Positions 1-7,181 of a stretch of DNA of 33,649 nucleotides are shown one piece after another; positions within the stretch are counted from its first letter, which is position 1, and every line of letters begins with the position of its first letter. The position numbers and the translations under genes were made by a program. The notes under the pieces are model-generated. The model did no database searches, was not told the DNA's origin, and saw nothing but the letters and a program-made list of their open reading frames with translations. Location: contig NZ_JAAJTJ010000035.1 of assembly GCF_011030405.1 (NCBI RefSeq), positions 1 to 33,649 on the forward strand. Reading direction: 5' to 3'. This stretch comes from Parapedobacter sp. SGR-10 (GTDB taxonomy: Bacteria; Bacteroidota; Bacteroidia; Sphingobacteriales; Sphingobacteriaceae).

Positions 1-5
1 ATTTT

Positions 6-473
6 TTATTTTTCCAGAATGGACTTTAGATCTGCTGGCGAATAATTGACAGACTTTAATGTTTTGTTGTCCCCTTCACGAAAGACCAAAAATTTGCCGT
101 CAACTTGCTTGTAGTATGATTCTACACCTTTGGCACGATAATGCTCTTGGGTAGCGATAGCTTCTTGTTCATTTTTGCAGGCTTTACTCATATTGGAGCG
201 TTGCACTTCTTCAAAAAGGTCGTTGAATTTGTCCTTCAAGCCAAATTCCAATATGGCACCAGACAATACATACTGTATATCACACAATGCATCTGCGATC
301 TCAACAATATCTTTGGCTTTTATGGCTTCTTCCAGTTCCTCCAATTCTTCTGCTATCAAGGACACACGTAGTTTGCAGCGGGCTTCTGATGGAATCTGTG
401 GTGTATCCAATATAGGATGCTGGAATGTCTTGTGAAATTCAGCTACGGATGTTAATGATTTTGGATCTGTCAT
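6..473 (-). CDS. MazG-like / PRA-PH-type nucleotide pyrophosphohydrolase
   Basis: A 155-residue protein of the all-alpha NTP pyrophosphohydrolase superfamily (phosphoribosyl-ATP pyrophosphohydrolase-like). The diagnostic metal-binding pattern is seen at about residues 40-70: an acidic helix reading AEELEELEEAI followed by a second helix with EIADALCDIQYV, giving the E-E-x-x-E ... E-x-x-D ligands. Enzymes of this family hydrolyse a nucleoside triphosphate to a monophosphate and pyrophosphate, either for house-cleaning or in a pathway; the substrate cannot be read from sequence. No signal peptide, so cytoplasmic. It lies downstream of the pseudouridine synthase gene on the same strand, separated by a 94-base gap of short repeats. 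The stop codon is just inside the window edge, so the gene is complete. Family call is firm; physiological role is unknown. Confidence 0.8.
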   Translation of the reverse strand: MTDPKSLTSVAEFHKTFQHPILDTPQIPSEARCKLRVSLIAEELEELEEAIKAKDIVEIADALCDIQYVLSGAILEFGLKDKFNDLFEEVQRSNMSKACKNEQEAIATQEHYRAKGVESYYKQVDGKFLVFREGDNKTLKSVNYSPADLKSILEK

Positions 474-480
474 TTTTATT

Positions 481-570
481 TAGTTGTCAGTTGATCAGTG
501 TTCAGTTGTCAGTGTTCAGTTGTCAGTGTTCAGTTTTTATTATCTACTGACGACTGTTGACTGACAACTA
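481..570. repeat. Intergenic 14-bp tandem repeat inside an 11-bp inverted repeat
   Basis: Bases 496-535 hold nearly three copies of the 14-mer CAGTGTTCAGTTGT. They are bracketed by a perfect inverted repeat, TAGTTGTCAGT at 481-491 and its complement at 560-570. The right arm contains the stop codon of the pseudouridine synthase gene (568-570). Similar CTGAC/TACTGA-rich wording recurs at 5970-6022 in another gap, which suggests a dispersed intergenic element in degraded form. It could act as a transcript end, but there is no clear U-tract. Confidence 0.6.
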
Positions 571-1797
571 CTTTACAAAATGTTTAAGCTGTATCAATTC
601 TCTCTCATCGAGGTATCTCCATCTTCCGCGAGGGAGGTTCTTCTTGGTCAAGTTAGCATAAACCACACGGTCTAGCTTGACTATTTCATAGCCCAACGAT
701 TCGAATATACGTCGTACGATACGATTCTTGCCACTATGGATCTGTATACCTACTTCTCTTTTGCTGGCCCCTTGGATATAGCTCAGGTCATCGGGTTTGA
801 TGAAACCGTCTTCCAATTGCAAACCAAACTCAATTTTGTTGAAATCTCCCTGGTTTAGATTTTTGTCCAATTCTACATGATACAGCTTCGTGACGTTATT
901 GCGTGGATGGGATAGTTTTTCCGCAAGATTACCGTCATTGGTCAATAGCAAGAGACCGGTTGTGTTTCTATCCAGACGCCCAACGGGGTATATTCTTTCT
1001 TTAGTGGCTTTGGCTACGAGGTGCATGACCGTATGTCTTTCTTGTGGGTCATCGGTTGTGGTGATGTAATCCTTAGGTTTGTTCAAAAGGATATACACCA
1101 TTTTTTCGCGTTTCAACCGTTCGTTATTGTAGCGTATTTCGTCTTTTGCCGGATCGACTTTTGTTCCCAATTCTGTGACGACCTCTCCATTGACCGTAAC
1201 GACACCGGCAGCGATGAGTTCGTCGGCTTTTCTTCTGGAGCAAATGCCTGCATTGGAAATATACCTGTTCAGACGGATCAAACCATCATCTTTGGCTTCT
1301 GCTGCTGCGGGCTTTTGAGCGGGTGAGAATTTTCTTCCTCTTGAATATTTGAATGTATTTTCGTTGTCTTCTGTTTTTTGGAATTTCTTTGCGTAAGGTT
1401 TGTCCCTGCCGGTATTAAAATTCTTTCTATACGGCTTGTCTTCATTTCTGTCCGTGTACGATCCTCCAAATTTGGAAGACTTGCCGAACGGCTTTCTTTC
1501 ATCACTGCTGTTAAAAGGTCTTCTATCGTCTTTGCTGAAAGGTTTCCTTTCATACTTGCCAAATGGCTTTCTATCGTCCTTACTAAAAGATCTTTTGTCA
1601 TCCCTATCGAAAGACTTTCTCTCGTCTTTGTTGAAAGGTTTTCTGTCTTCTCTATCGAACGATGGTTTTTCGAACGATCTTCCTTTAGCATGTGAACTGT
1701 TTCTTCCTTGACCACCCTTGGATTTGAAGCTTTCGGAGTTGCTTCGTTGTCTTTTGGAGTTGTCATCACGACTGTTCCTTTGATTTCTGAATGGCAT
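568..1797 (-). CDS. rRNA pseudouridine synthase (RluB/RsuA type) with repetitive disordered N-terminus
   Basis: Converts a uridine in rRNA to pseudouridine. The C-terminal half has an S4 RNA-binding domain (LIRLNRYISNAGICSRRKAD) followed by the RsuA/RluB catalytic core with the signature GRLDRNTTGLLLLTNDG, whose Asp is the catalytic residue. The N-terminal ~170 residues are low complexity and highly charged, with about seven tandem octapeptides of the form (D/E)RKPFxKD encoded at 1477-1647, then further KPY/KPF segments. The reading frame is open back to an ATG at 1890 (440 residues). I prefer the ATG at 1797 (409 residues) because a TAAATTTG promoter box lies at 1821-1828 inside the longer form. 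Pseudouridine synthase identity is certain; whether the target is the RluB, RluE, RluF or RsuA site cannot be decided. Confidence 0.9.
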   Translation of the reverse strand: MPFRNQRNSRDDNSKRQRSNSESFKSKGGQGRNSSHAKGRSFEKPSFDREDRKPFNKDERKSFDRDDKRSFSKDDRKPFGKYERKPFSKDDRRPFNSSDERKPFGKSSKFGGSYTDRNEDKPYRKNFNTGRDKPYAKKFQKTEDNENTFKYSRGRKFSPAQKPAAAEAKDDGLIRLNRYISNAGICSRRKADELIAAGVVTVNGEVVTELGTKVDPAKDEIRYNNERLKREKMVYILLNKPKDYITTTDDPQERHTVMHLVAKATKERIYPVGRLDRNTTGLLLLTNDGNLAEKLSHPRNNVTKLYHVELDKNLNQGDFNKIEFGLQLEDGFIKPDDLSYIQGASKREVGIQIHSGKNRIVRRIFESLGYEIVKLDRVVYANLTKKNLPRGRWRYLDERELIQLKHFVK

Positions 1798-1820
1798 AAT
1801 TTTTATATCAAAATGAGGTG

Positions 1821-1828
1821 CAAATTTA
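1821..1828 (-). promoter_or_regulatory. Probable TAnnTTTG -7 box for the pseudouridine synthase gene
   Basis: The minus strand reads TAAATTTG here, matching the Bacteroidota -7 consensus TAnnTTTG, 23 bases before the ATG at 1797. It supports the shorter start. No clear -33 TTG was seen, so the match rests on one element. Confidence 0.45.
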
Positions 1829-1937
1829 CGAAAATCTTTGTTAAAAATGAATTTTTTTTCAACACCTGTTTTCTTTGTTTTTGTGGCCATAGCCTATGAT
1901 TTTGGGAGTAGGTATAAAGAGTGTGAATTTGTAACTG

Positions 1938-1969
1938 TTTGTTTTTTAAACAAATACTGTTTACCTTTG
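1938..1969 (+). promoter_or_regulatory. Bacteroidota-type promoter of the lytic transglycosylase gene
   Basis: TTTG at 1938-1941 and TACCTTTG at 1962-1969 are separated by 20 bases, matching the -33 TTTG / -7 TAnnTTTG architecture of the primary sigma factor in this phylum. The expected start site near 1974 would give a leader of about 65 bases before the ATG at 2039. Confidence 0.6.
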
Positions 1970-2038
1970 GCAATTCATAAATGGACCAAGCTGTTTCTTG
2001 ATCGCTTTTGCGTGGATAGAATAGCATTAAGGGAGTGA

Positions 2039-2782
2039 ATGATAAAAAAGAAAATTTTATGTACAGGTACGATCTTGTCGCTGTTACTTTTGTCAAGATT
2101 GTACTCTACACCACACGGGGATCCTATCGAGGATCCTTACAAAAAAAGCCTCATTGAGTATGCGGAGAGAAAGGCAGAGGAAAAGAGAAACTCAAAGGCA
2201 TTCGAAGATAATTTGATCTCTTTTGCAGAGGAGGATTTTCCGCTAGAAGATCAACGTGTAAAAAGGCGATTGGATAAGTATCTTTCCAGATTATCTTTCA
2301 AAAGGCACCAATCGTATAGGTTGCACAGACAGGCGGAAAAACATCTGCCGCAAATTACAGAAATTTTAAAATCCTATGATATTCCCGAAGATTTTAAGTA
2401 TATCCCTTTGGTAGAGAGTGGATTGGATCCTAGGATTTTGTCGCATAAGGGAGCTGGCGGTTATTGGCAGTTCATGCCGGCTACGGCTCGTCTGTATGGT
2501 TTGAAAGTGAATGGATCAGTGGACGAACGCAGAAATCTGATCAAATCTACACATGCCGCGGCAAAATATCTGAAAAGTTTGTACAACAAGTTTGGAGACT
2601 GGACATTGGTGGCGGCAGCCTATAATGTGGGGGAGGGTAGTTTACAATCCTCTATGCGTAGACAGAAAGAAAATAACTACTTTAAGCTTAGTCTGAACGC
2701 AGAGACTGCGTCTTATGTCTATAAACTGGTCTCCATGAAGGAAATCATCGAAAAACCGGAAAAATACGGGTATAGTATTTAG
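2039..2782 (+). CDS. Lytic transglycosylase, SLT domain (MltD-like catalytic region)
   Basis: A 247-residue exported murein lytic transglycosylase. Such enzymes cleave the MurNAc-GlcNAc bond of peptidoglycan, leaving a 1,6-anhydro end. Residues 1-23 form a signal peptide (KKK, then a Leu-rich core), so the protein acts in the periplasm. The SLT catalytic domain spans about residues 105-235. IPLVESGLDP holds the catalytic Glu126, GAGGYWQFMPATA is the substrate-binding motif, and AAYNVGEG the third family motif. No LysM repeats follow, unlike full-length MltD, so wall attachment must be by another route. It faces rsmG tail to tail, with a perfect palindrome between them covering the ends of both genes. 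Confidence 0.9.
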   Translation: MIKKKILCTGTILSLLLLSRLYSTPHGDPIEDPYKKSLIEYAERKAEEKRNSKAFEDNLISFAEEDFPLEDQRVKRRLDKYLSRLSFKRHQSYRLHRQAEKHLPQITEILKSYDIPEDFKYIPLVESGLDPRILSHKGAGGYWQFMPATARLYGLKVNGSVDERRNLIKSTHAAAKYLKSLYNKFGDWTLVAAAYNVGEGSLQSSMRRQKENNYFKLSLNAETASYVYKLVSMKEIIEKPEKYGYSI

Positions 2783-2824
2783 ATGTAATGTAGGGACGCA
2801 ATGCTTGTGTCCCTACATTACATC
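2782..2824. terminator. Palindrome with 16-bp arms between convergent genes
   Basis: A perfect 16-bp inverted repeat, GATGTAATGTAGGGAC at 2782-2797 and its complement at 2809-2824, with an 11-base loop. The left arm starts at the last base of the transglycosylase stop codon and the right arm contains the rsmG stop codon (2818-2820), so it can end transcripts from both sides. Its core resembles the hairpins at 3474-3499 and 32614-32639, indicating a dispersed family. There is no long U-tract. Confidence 0.75.
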
Positions 2825-3453
2825 GGAATATACATCACGTATTTAGTGTCAAAAAAATCTTCTTGGAAATACCCGGATAAGGGATGGAGCTCGGCTTTGA
2901 CTCTGGCTTCTTTGATCTCTTGTCGCAGGTCTCCGCCTTTGAGGTATAGGATTCCGTTCGGAATACCGTTTTTGTCCTTTTTTTCAAATTTGTTTCTTAC
3001 CCAAGGCATGAACTCGGCCAATTGTGTGACAGCACGTGAAACGACAAAATCGTACGTGTAGTCCAATTGTTCTGCCCGAATGTGATCTGCTTCTACATTT
3101 TCCAGTCCCAATGCCTGGGCTACCTCGCGTACGACTTTGATTTTCTTTCCGATCGAATCGACCAAATGAAACTGGACCTGCGGAAACAGAATAGCTAAGG
3201 GGATACCGGGAAAACCGCCTCCGGTGCCTACATCCAGTATGCGGGTACCGGGTGTCAGCTCGGTCACAAACTTGGCAATACCCAATGAGTGTAGTACATG
3301 CTTGAGGTATAGGCTTTCGATGTCTTTGCGAGATACGACATTGATCTGATCGTTCCAGAATGGATAGAGCTCGCTCAATTGGGCAAATTGTTCCTTTTGC
3401 CTTTCGGTCAATTTGGGAAAATATTGGTATATGATGTCTACGGTTGGATTCAT
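2818..3453 (-). CDS. rsmG: 16S rRNA (guanine-527-N7)-methyltransferase
   Basis: Methylates N7 of G527 in the 530 loop of 16S rRNA using S-adenosylmethionine; known loss-of-function mutants of the family give low-level streptomycin resistance. The 211 residues match the usual GidB/RsmG length. The SAM-binding motif is RILDVGTGGGFPGIPLAI at about residues 71-88, preceded by the family pattern NVVSRKDIESLYLKHVLHS. A YDFVVSRAV segment corresponds to the later catalytic-fold motif. The gene follows the GT2 glycosyltransferase on the same strand after 46 bases that contain a small hairpin, so it may be read through from it or started separately. Confidence 0.95.
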   Translation of the reverse strand: MNPTVDIIYQYFPKLTERQKEQFAQLSELYPFWNDQINVVSRKDIESLYLKHVLHSLGIAKFVTELTPGTRILDVGTGGGFPGIPLAILFPQVQFHLVDSIGKKIKVVREVAQALGLENVEADHIRAEQLDYTYDFVVSRAVTQLAEFMPWVRNKFEKKDKNGIPNGILYLKGGDLRQEIKEARVKAELHPLSGYFQEDFFDTKYVMYIPM

Positions 3454-3473
3454 GGGTTTTATTTATTATTCGA

Positions 3474-3499
3474 TAGAGACATAATTCATTGTGTCTCTA
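3474..3499. terminator. Short hairpin between glycosyltransferase and rsmG
   Basis: TAGAGACATAA at 3474-3484 pairs with TTGTGTCTCTA at 3489-3499, with one G-T pair and a 4-base loop. It directly abuts the TAG stop codon of the glycosyltransferase gene (3500-3502). The TAGAGAC...GTCTCTA core is shared with the hairpin at 32614-32639 and nearly with 2782-2824. It probably works as a weak terminator or as an RNA-stabilising 3' structure. Confidence 0.6.
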
Positions 3500-4639
3500 C
3501 TACCAGGATATTTGTTTTTTATGCCTATTGAACAGTCCATTTGTACAGATATAAAAATAATATAGGATATCCAAAACAGGTAACCAGATCAGTAAATCCT
3601 TCACAGCCAATTTTCTATAAATCTTACCAAACACGATCAATTGACTCATTAGGCGTAGTAAGTAAGCGCCTACCACATATTGCCAACAAACAGGATATAA
3701 CACCAAGACGACAGCCAGCATGGTATAAAACAATATAGCTGTGATGAGCTGTGTTGCCAACATGCGTTTGTGCTTCCTCTTATAGAGTAACGATGCTCCG
3801 GAATGTCTGGCTTTTTGTTTGTAATAGGCTTTCCAGGTATTTTTGGCCGTGGAGTACATATGTGCATCGGGATGTATCGCGATGTTGACGTTGGTTGGTG
3901 TCGCATTGTGATTGATGAAGAGATCGTCATCGCCAGACTTGATGTGCATGTGGGCATTGAAACCTTTGCCCCGGAAAAACAAGGACTTGGTATAGGCGAG
4001 GTTTCGACCTACCCCCATGTAGGCATTGCCTTTGAGTGCGTAGGAAAGATAACTCATCGCCGTATGGGATGTTTCGAAGCGAATTAGCTTGCTTAAGAAA
4101 GTATTGGTTTTGAAGTAGGGCGAATATCCAAGCACGATTTCCTTGCCTTCTATGAAAGCACCGCTCATTTCCTTAAGCCAATGTTTGCTCTGTGGTTGAC
4201 AATCGGCATCGGTCAGTATCGATCTTTCATGTTGGGCAGCTTTGATCCCTAATGTCAAAGCAAACTTCTTATTGTGCTTCAATTGGACATGCTCCTTGAT
4301 GTCGACGATTCGCAGGTGCTTGTACTCCCTTGCAAAATCCTGGAGTATCCATTTGGTATCGTCGGTTGAACAGTCGTCTACGACAATGACTTCGTATTCG
4401 GGATAGTCTTGTTCCAATATAGCGGGAAGGAATTCTTTGAGATTATCCTGTTCGTTATGCGCACAGATAATGACGGAAACAGGAGGAAAATTGGTGGAAT
4501 CTTGATAGGACTGCACCTTGTACCGTGCCAGTCTGCCATATACAAACAAAATATAGTACAGTTGGACGCATAGTAATATTCCCAAGAGGCTATACAAAAT
4601 ATAAGGTGTGTCGAATTGAATGTTCGAAAGATAATCCAT
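3500..4639 (-). CDS. Membrane-anchored family 2 glycosyltransferase
   Basis: A 379-residue inverting GT-A glycosyltransferase. A transmembrane helix at about 14-34 precedes the GT2 domain, which starts at VSVIICAHNEQDNL (55-68). It contains VDDCSTDDT (88-95), the metal-binding DAD at 144-146, the GDDDLF motif near 236-241 that holds the probable catalytic base, and a QKARH segment that resembles the Q/RxxRW acceptor motif of processive enzymes. Two or three further transmembrane helices close the C-terminus. The active site should be cytoplasmic at the inner membrane, for polysaccharide or lipid glycosylation. Sugar donor and acceptor are not identifiable. The gene stands alone rather than in a polysaccharide cluster. 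Confidence 0.85.
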   Translation of the reverse strand: MDYLSNIQFDTPYILYSLLGILLCVQLYYILFVYGRLARYKVQSYQDSTNFPPVSVIICAHNEQDNLKEFLPAILEQDYPEYEVIVVDDCSTDDTKWILQDFAREYKHLRIVDIKEHVQLKHNKKFALTLGIKAAQHERSILTDADCQPQSKHWLKEMSGAFIEGKEIVLGYSPYFKTNTFLSKLIRFETSHTAMSYLSYALKGNAYMGVGRNLAYTKSLFFRGKGFNAHMHIKSGDDDLFINHNATPTNVNIAIHPDAHMYSTAKNTWKAYYKQKARHSGASLLYKRKHKRMLATQLITAILFYTMLAVVLVLYPVCWQYVVGAYLLRLMSQLIVFGKIYRKLAVKDLLIWLPVLDILYYFYICTNGLFNRHKKQISW

Positions 4640-4647
4640 ATAAAACT

Positions 4648-4655
4648 CAAAGATA
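4648..4655 (-). promoter_or_regulatory. TAnnTTTG -7 box of the glycosyltransferase gene
   Basis: The minus strand reads TATCTTTG, ending 8 bases before the ATG at 4639. That would leave a leader of only a few bases. No matching -33 TTG was found. Confidence 0.45.
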
Positions 4656-4738
4656 AGGTGTTCTTTTCATATTTATGATGAAATAGTTAAGAATTGCTAA
4701 TTAAGTGTGTCAAATGGCGAAGCCTCAGTTTTTTCTTG

Positions 4739-4746
4739 TATTTTTG
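4739..4746 (+). promoter_or_regulatory. TAnnTTTG -7 box of tgt
   Basis: TATTTTTG fits the TAnnTTTG consensus 19 bases before the ATG at 4766. An AGGAG ribosome-binding site at 4757-4761 sits at good spacing and fixes the start; such a strong one is uncommon in this phylum. Confidence 0.5.
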
Positions 4747-4765
4747 CGGCTGATTCAGGAGAAAT

Positions 4766-5896
4766 ATGAAATTTACGCTTCAAGCCCAAGACCCCTTATC
4801 CAAAGCCCGTGCGGGTGTGATGGATACGGCACATGGGCCTATAGAAACGCCGATCTTCATGCCGGTAGGTACAGCAGGTACCGTCAAGGCAGTGCATCAG
4901 CATGAATTGGTACAGGATATACAGGCACAGATTATTTTAGGGAATACTTATCATTTATATTTACGGCCGGGATTGGAAGTGCTGAACAGGGCCGGGGGAT
5001 TGCATAAGTTCAACGGTTGGGACAAACCTATACTGACCGATTCGGGAGGTTATCAGGTGTATTCTTTGACCGGGGTGCGCAAGATACGGGAAGAGGGGGT
5101 GACTTTCCGCTCGCATGTCGACGGTTCGAAACATCTTTTTACACCCGAGAACGTTATGGATACACAGCGTATTATCGGAGCAGATATTATCATGGCTTTT
5201 GATGAGTGTACACCTTATCCCTGCGATTATCAGTATGCGCGAAAGTCGTTGGATATGACGCATCGTTGGTTGAAGAGATGCTGTGATCGCTTCGATGAGA
5301 CCGAACCTTTGTATGGCTACGAACAGACACTTTTTCCGATTGTACAGGGATCTGTATATAAAGATTTGCGTGCCCGGTCGGCAGAGACCATTGCTTCTTT
5401 TGGACGAGATGGCAATGCGATAGGCGGACTTTCTGTAGGGGAGCCTGCTGAGGAAATGTATGCGATGACCGAGGTGGTGACGGACATTTTGCCCGCAGAT
5501 AGGCCTCGCTACCTTATGGGGGTGGGTACACCGGTCAATATTTTGGAAAACATTGCTTTGGGGATTGATATGTTCGACTGCGTCATGCCGACACGTAATG
5601 CGCGAAACGGAATGTTGTTTACCCGGCAGGGGATTATCAATATCAAGAATGAGAAGTGGAAAGATGATTTCTCACCGATAGAGGCCGAGAGCGATCTGAT
5701 GGTGGACCGTGTGCATACCAAAGCCTATCTGCGGCATCTGATTCGTTCGCAGGAGATATTGGGGGCACAGATCGCTTCTTTGCACAATCTACATTTCTAT
5801 CTTTGGTTGGTCAAACAGGCCCGGGAAAAAATCATCGACGGTACTTTTTACGAATGGAAAGAAAAGATGGTGAAAGTGTTGGGGCAGAGACTGTAA
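4766..5896 (+). CDS. tgt: tRNA-guanine(34) transglycosylase (queuine tRNA-ribosyltransferase) with altered zinc site
   Basis: Exchanges G34 in the anticodon of Asp, Asn, His and Tyr tRNAs for preQ1 in queuosine synthesis. The 376 residues align along the whole family. DSGGYQVYSL contains the general base Asp92, GGLSVGEP lies at 220-227, and DMFDCVMPTRNARNG carries the nucleophile Asp271. Oddly, the zinc site is not intact. Where the family has a C-x-C-x-x-C cluster after FSPI, this protein reads EAESDLMVDRVHT, with Ser309, Leu311 and Asp314 in the cysteine positions; the fourth ligand, His340 in HNLHFYL, is kept. The reading frame is uninterrupted and catalytic motifs are intact, so this is a zinc-site variant and not a pseudogene. 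It may be a lineage trait. Confidence 0.95.
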   Translation: MKFTLQAQDPLSKARAGVMDTAHGPIETPIFMPVGTAGTVKAVHQHELVQDIQAQIILGNTYHLYLRPGLEVLNRAGGLHKFNGWDKPILTDSGGYQVYSLTGVRKIREEGVTFRSHVDGSKHLFTPENVMDTQRIIGADIIMAFDECTPYPCDYQYARKSLDMTHRWLKRCCDRFDETEPLYGYEQTLFPIVQGSVYKDLRARSAETIASFGRDGNAIGGLSVGEPAEEMYAMTEVVTDILPADRPRYLMGVGTPVNILENIALGIDMFDCVMPTRNARNGMLFTRQGIINIKNEKWKDDFSPIEAESDLMVDRVHTKAYLRHLIRSQEILGAQIASLHNLHFYLWLVKQAREKIIDGTFYEWKEKMVKVLGQRL

Positions 5897-6072
5897 TGCG
5901 TATAGCGATATGCGTAGTGTGTATTGGGAATGAGGTGGTTTGAAAATGAGATGATTTGGTTTAAGGTTTCTGACTACTGATGACTTAAGGACAAAAGATG
6001 TTTTGCACCTACTGATTACTGAAATTAACACTCTCATAACTTTTATCCCTTTCATAACTTCCGTAACTTTCT

Positions 6073-6080
6073 TACTTTTG
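6073..6080 (+). promoter_or_regulatory. TAnnTTTG -7 box of the LptF/LptG-type permease gene
   Basis: TACTTTTG lies 10 bases before the ATG at 6091, implying a very short leader. The rest of the 5897-6090 gap holds AT-rich sequence and degraded CTGACTACTGA-type repeats (5970-6022), with nothing else recognisable. Confidence 0.5.
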
Positions 6081-6090
6081 GCTTTGAAGA

Positions 6091-7173
6091 ATGAACATCA
6101 TTGATCGCTATATCATCAAGAAGTATCTGACGACGTTTCTGTTTACGGTCGGGATATTCGTTGTTATCATTGTTATCTTTGATATTTCGGAAAAACTGGA
6201 TGATTTTCTAAAGAATAAAGCGACGATGACACAGGTCATCCTCCATTATTATGCTGTGGGAAGTGTGCCTTTTTTCCTCAACATGCTGACGCCGCTGATC
6301 AATTTTATTGCGGTCATCTTTTTTACGTCCAAGATGGCTGATCAGACCGAGATCGTCCCGATCTTAAGTGGCGGAATGAGCTTCAATCGCTTCCTTCGGC
6401 CCTATATGATCTCGGCATTTATCATCTTTGCCTTTACCTTGGTGTCCAATCTCTATATCATTCCTTTCACCAACAAGGAAAAGGTAAACTTTGAGAATGT
6501 GTATGTGCATCCGCATAAAGTTAGTTCGTCGACGTCTTCGACCCACATGCAGATCGACAGCAATACCTATGTGTATATAGACAATTTTGACACGCAGCGG
6601 GCTGTGGGATATAATTTTGTGCTGGAGATATTCGATGGGCTGGAATTGAAGGAGAAGCTCATAGCTGATAGGGTGGCCTGGGACTCGGTGTCGGGTAAGT
6701 GGCGTATAGAGAATTATACGAACAGGATCATCAATGGTCTAAAGGAGGAAATGCAAAAGGAAGAGCGTAAAGACACGACCTTGGATATGCGGCCTCAGGA
6801 TTTTGAAGCCTATGAAAATATCTTTACGGCGCTGACTACAAAAGAGCTGGATGAACGCATAAAGAAAGAAGAAATCCGTGGAACGGGTATGATGAGCGAG
6901 TTGCAGTTGGAAAAATACAAGCGTTGGATCAATCCCTTTTCGGCCTTTATATTAACGCTTATGGGGGTTTCGCTTTCGTCCAAAAAAGTACGGGGAGGGA
7001 TTGGGTTGAGTCTAGGTATCGGTATCGGATTGAGTTTTACCTATTTGGTCTTCAATCAGTTTTCGACTATGTTTGCCTTAAAGGGTGGATTGCATCCTCT
7101 TTTGGCTGTGCTGATACCGAATGTGACGTTTTTGCTGGTAAGCTTAATCTTGTTGTACAAAGCACCTAAATAA
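6091..7173 (+). CDS. LptF/LptG (YjgP/YjgQ) family lipopolysaccharide export permease
   Basis: A 360-residue inner-membrane protein of the YjgP/YjgQ family. In E. coli, LptF and LptG pair with the LptB ATPase to extract LPS and pass it to the LptC-LptA bridge. The N-terminus MNIIDRYIIKKYLTTF is typical. Three hydrophobic helices follow by residue ~125, then a periplasmic beta-rich domain (about 130-285), then three helices at the C-terminus with INPFSAFILTLMGVSLSS. That arrangement is the family's usual 3+3 topology and length. Whether it is the F or G paralogue cannot be settled here. The EamA gene follows after 8 bases and is probably cotranscribed. Confidence 0.88.
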   Translation: MNIIDRYIIKKYLTTFLFTVGIFVVIIVIFDISEKLDDFLKNKATMTQVILHYYAVGSVPFFLNMLTPLINFIAVIFFTSKMADQTEIVPILSGGMSFNRFLRPYMISAFIIFAFTLVSNLYIIPFTNKEKVNFENVYVHPHKVSSSTSSTHMQIDSNTYVYIDNFDTQRAVGYNFVLEIFDGLELKEKLIADRVAWDSVSGKWRIENYTNRIINGLKEEMQKEERKDTTLDMRPQDFEAYENIFTALTTKELDERIKKEEIRGTGMMSELQLEKYKRWINPFSAFILTLMGVSLSSKKVRGGIGLSLGIGIGLSFTYLVFNQFSTMFALKGGLHPLLAVLIPNVTFLLVSLILLYKAPK

Positions 7174-7181
7174 TATAATCT

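Noticed and set aside
1477..1647. Regular repeats that could look like a CRISPR array
   Set aside because: The 24-base units abut with no spacers and encode an in-frame octapeptide; there are no cas genes.
1378..1711. Plus-strand open frames opposite the pseudouridine synthase repeats
   Set aside because: They mirror the 24-base coding repeats of the minus-strand gene and have no independent support.
5690..5790. Possible frameshift in tgt explaining the missing cysteines
   Set aside because: Flanking motifs FSPI and HNLHFYL are in the same frame and the spacing matches the family exactly, so it is substitution.
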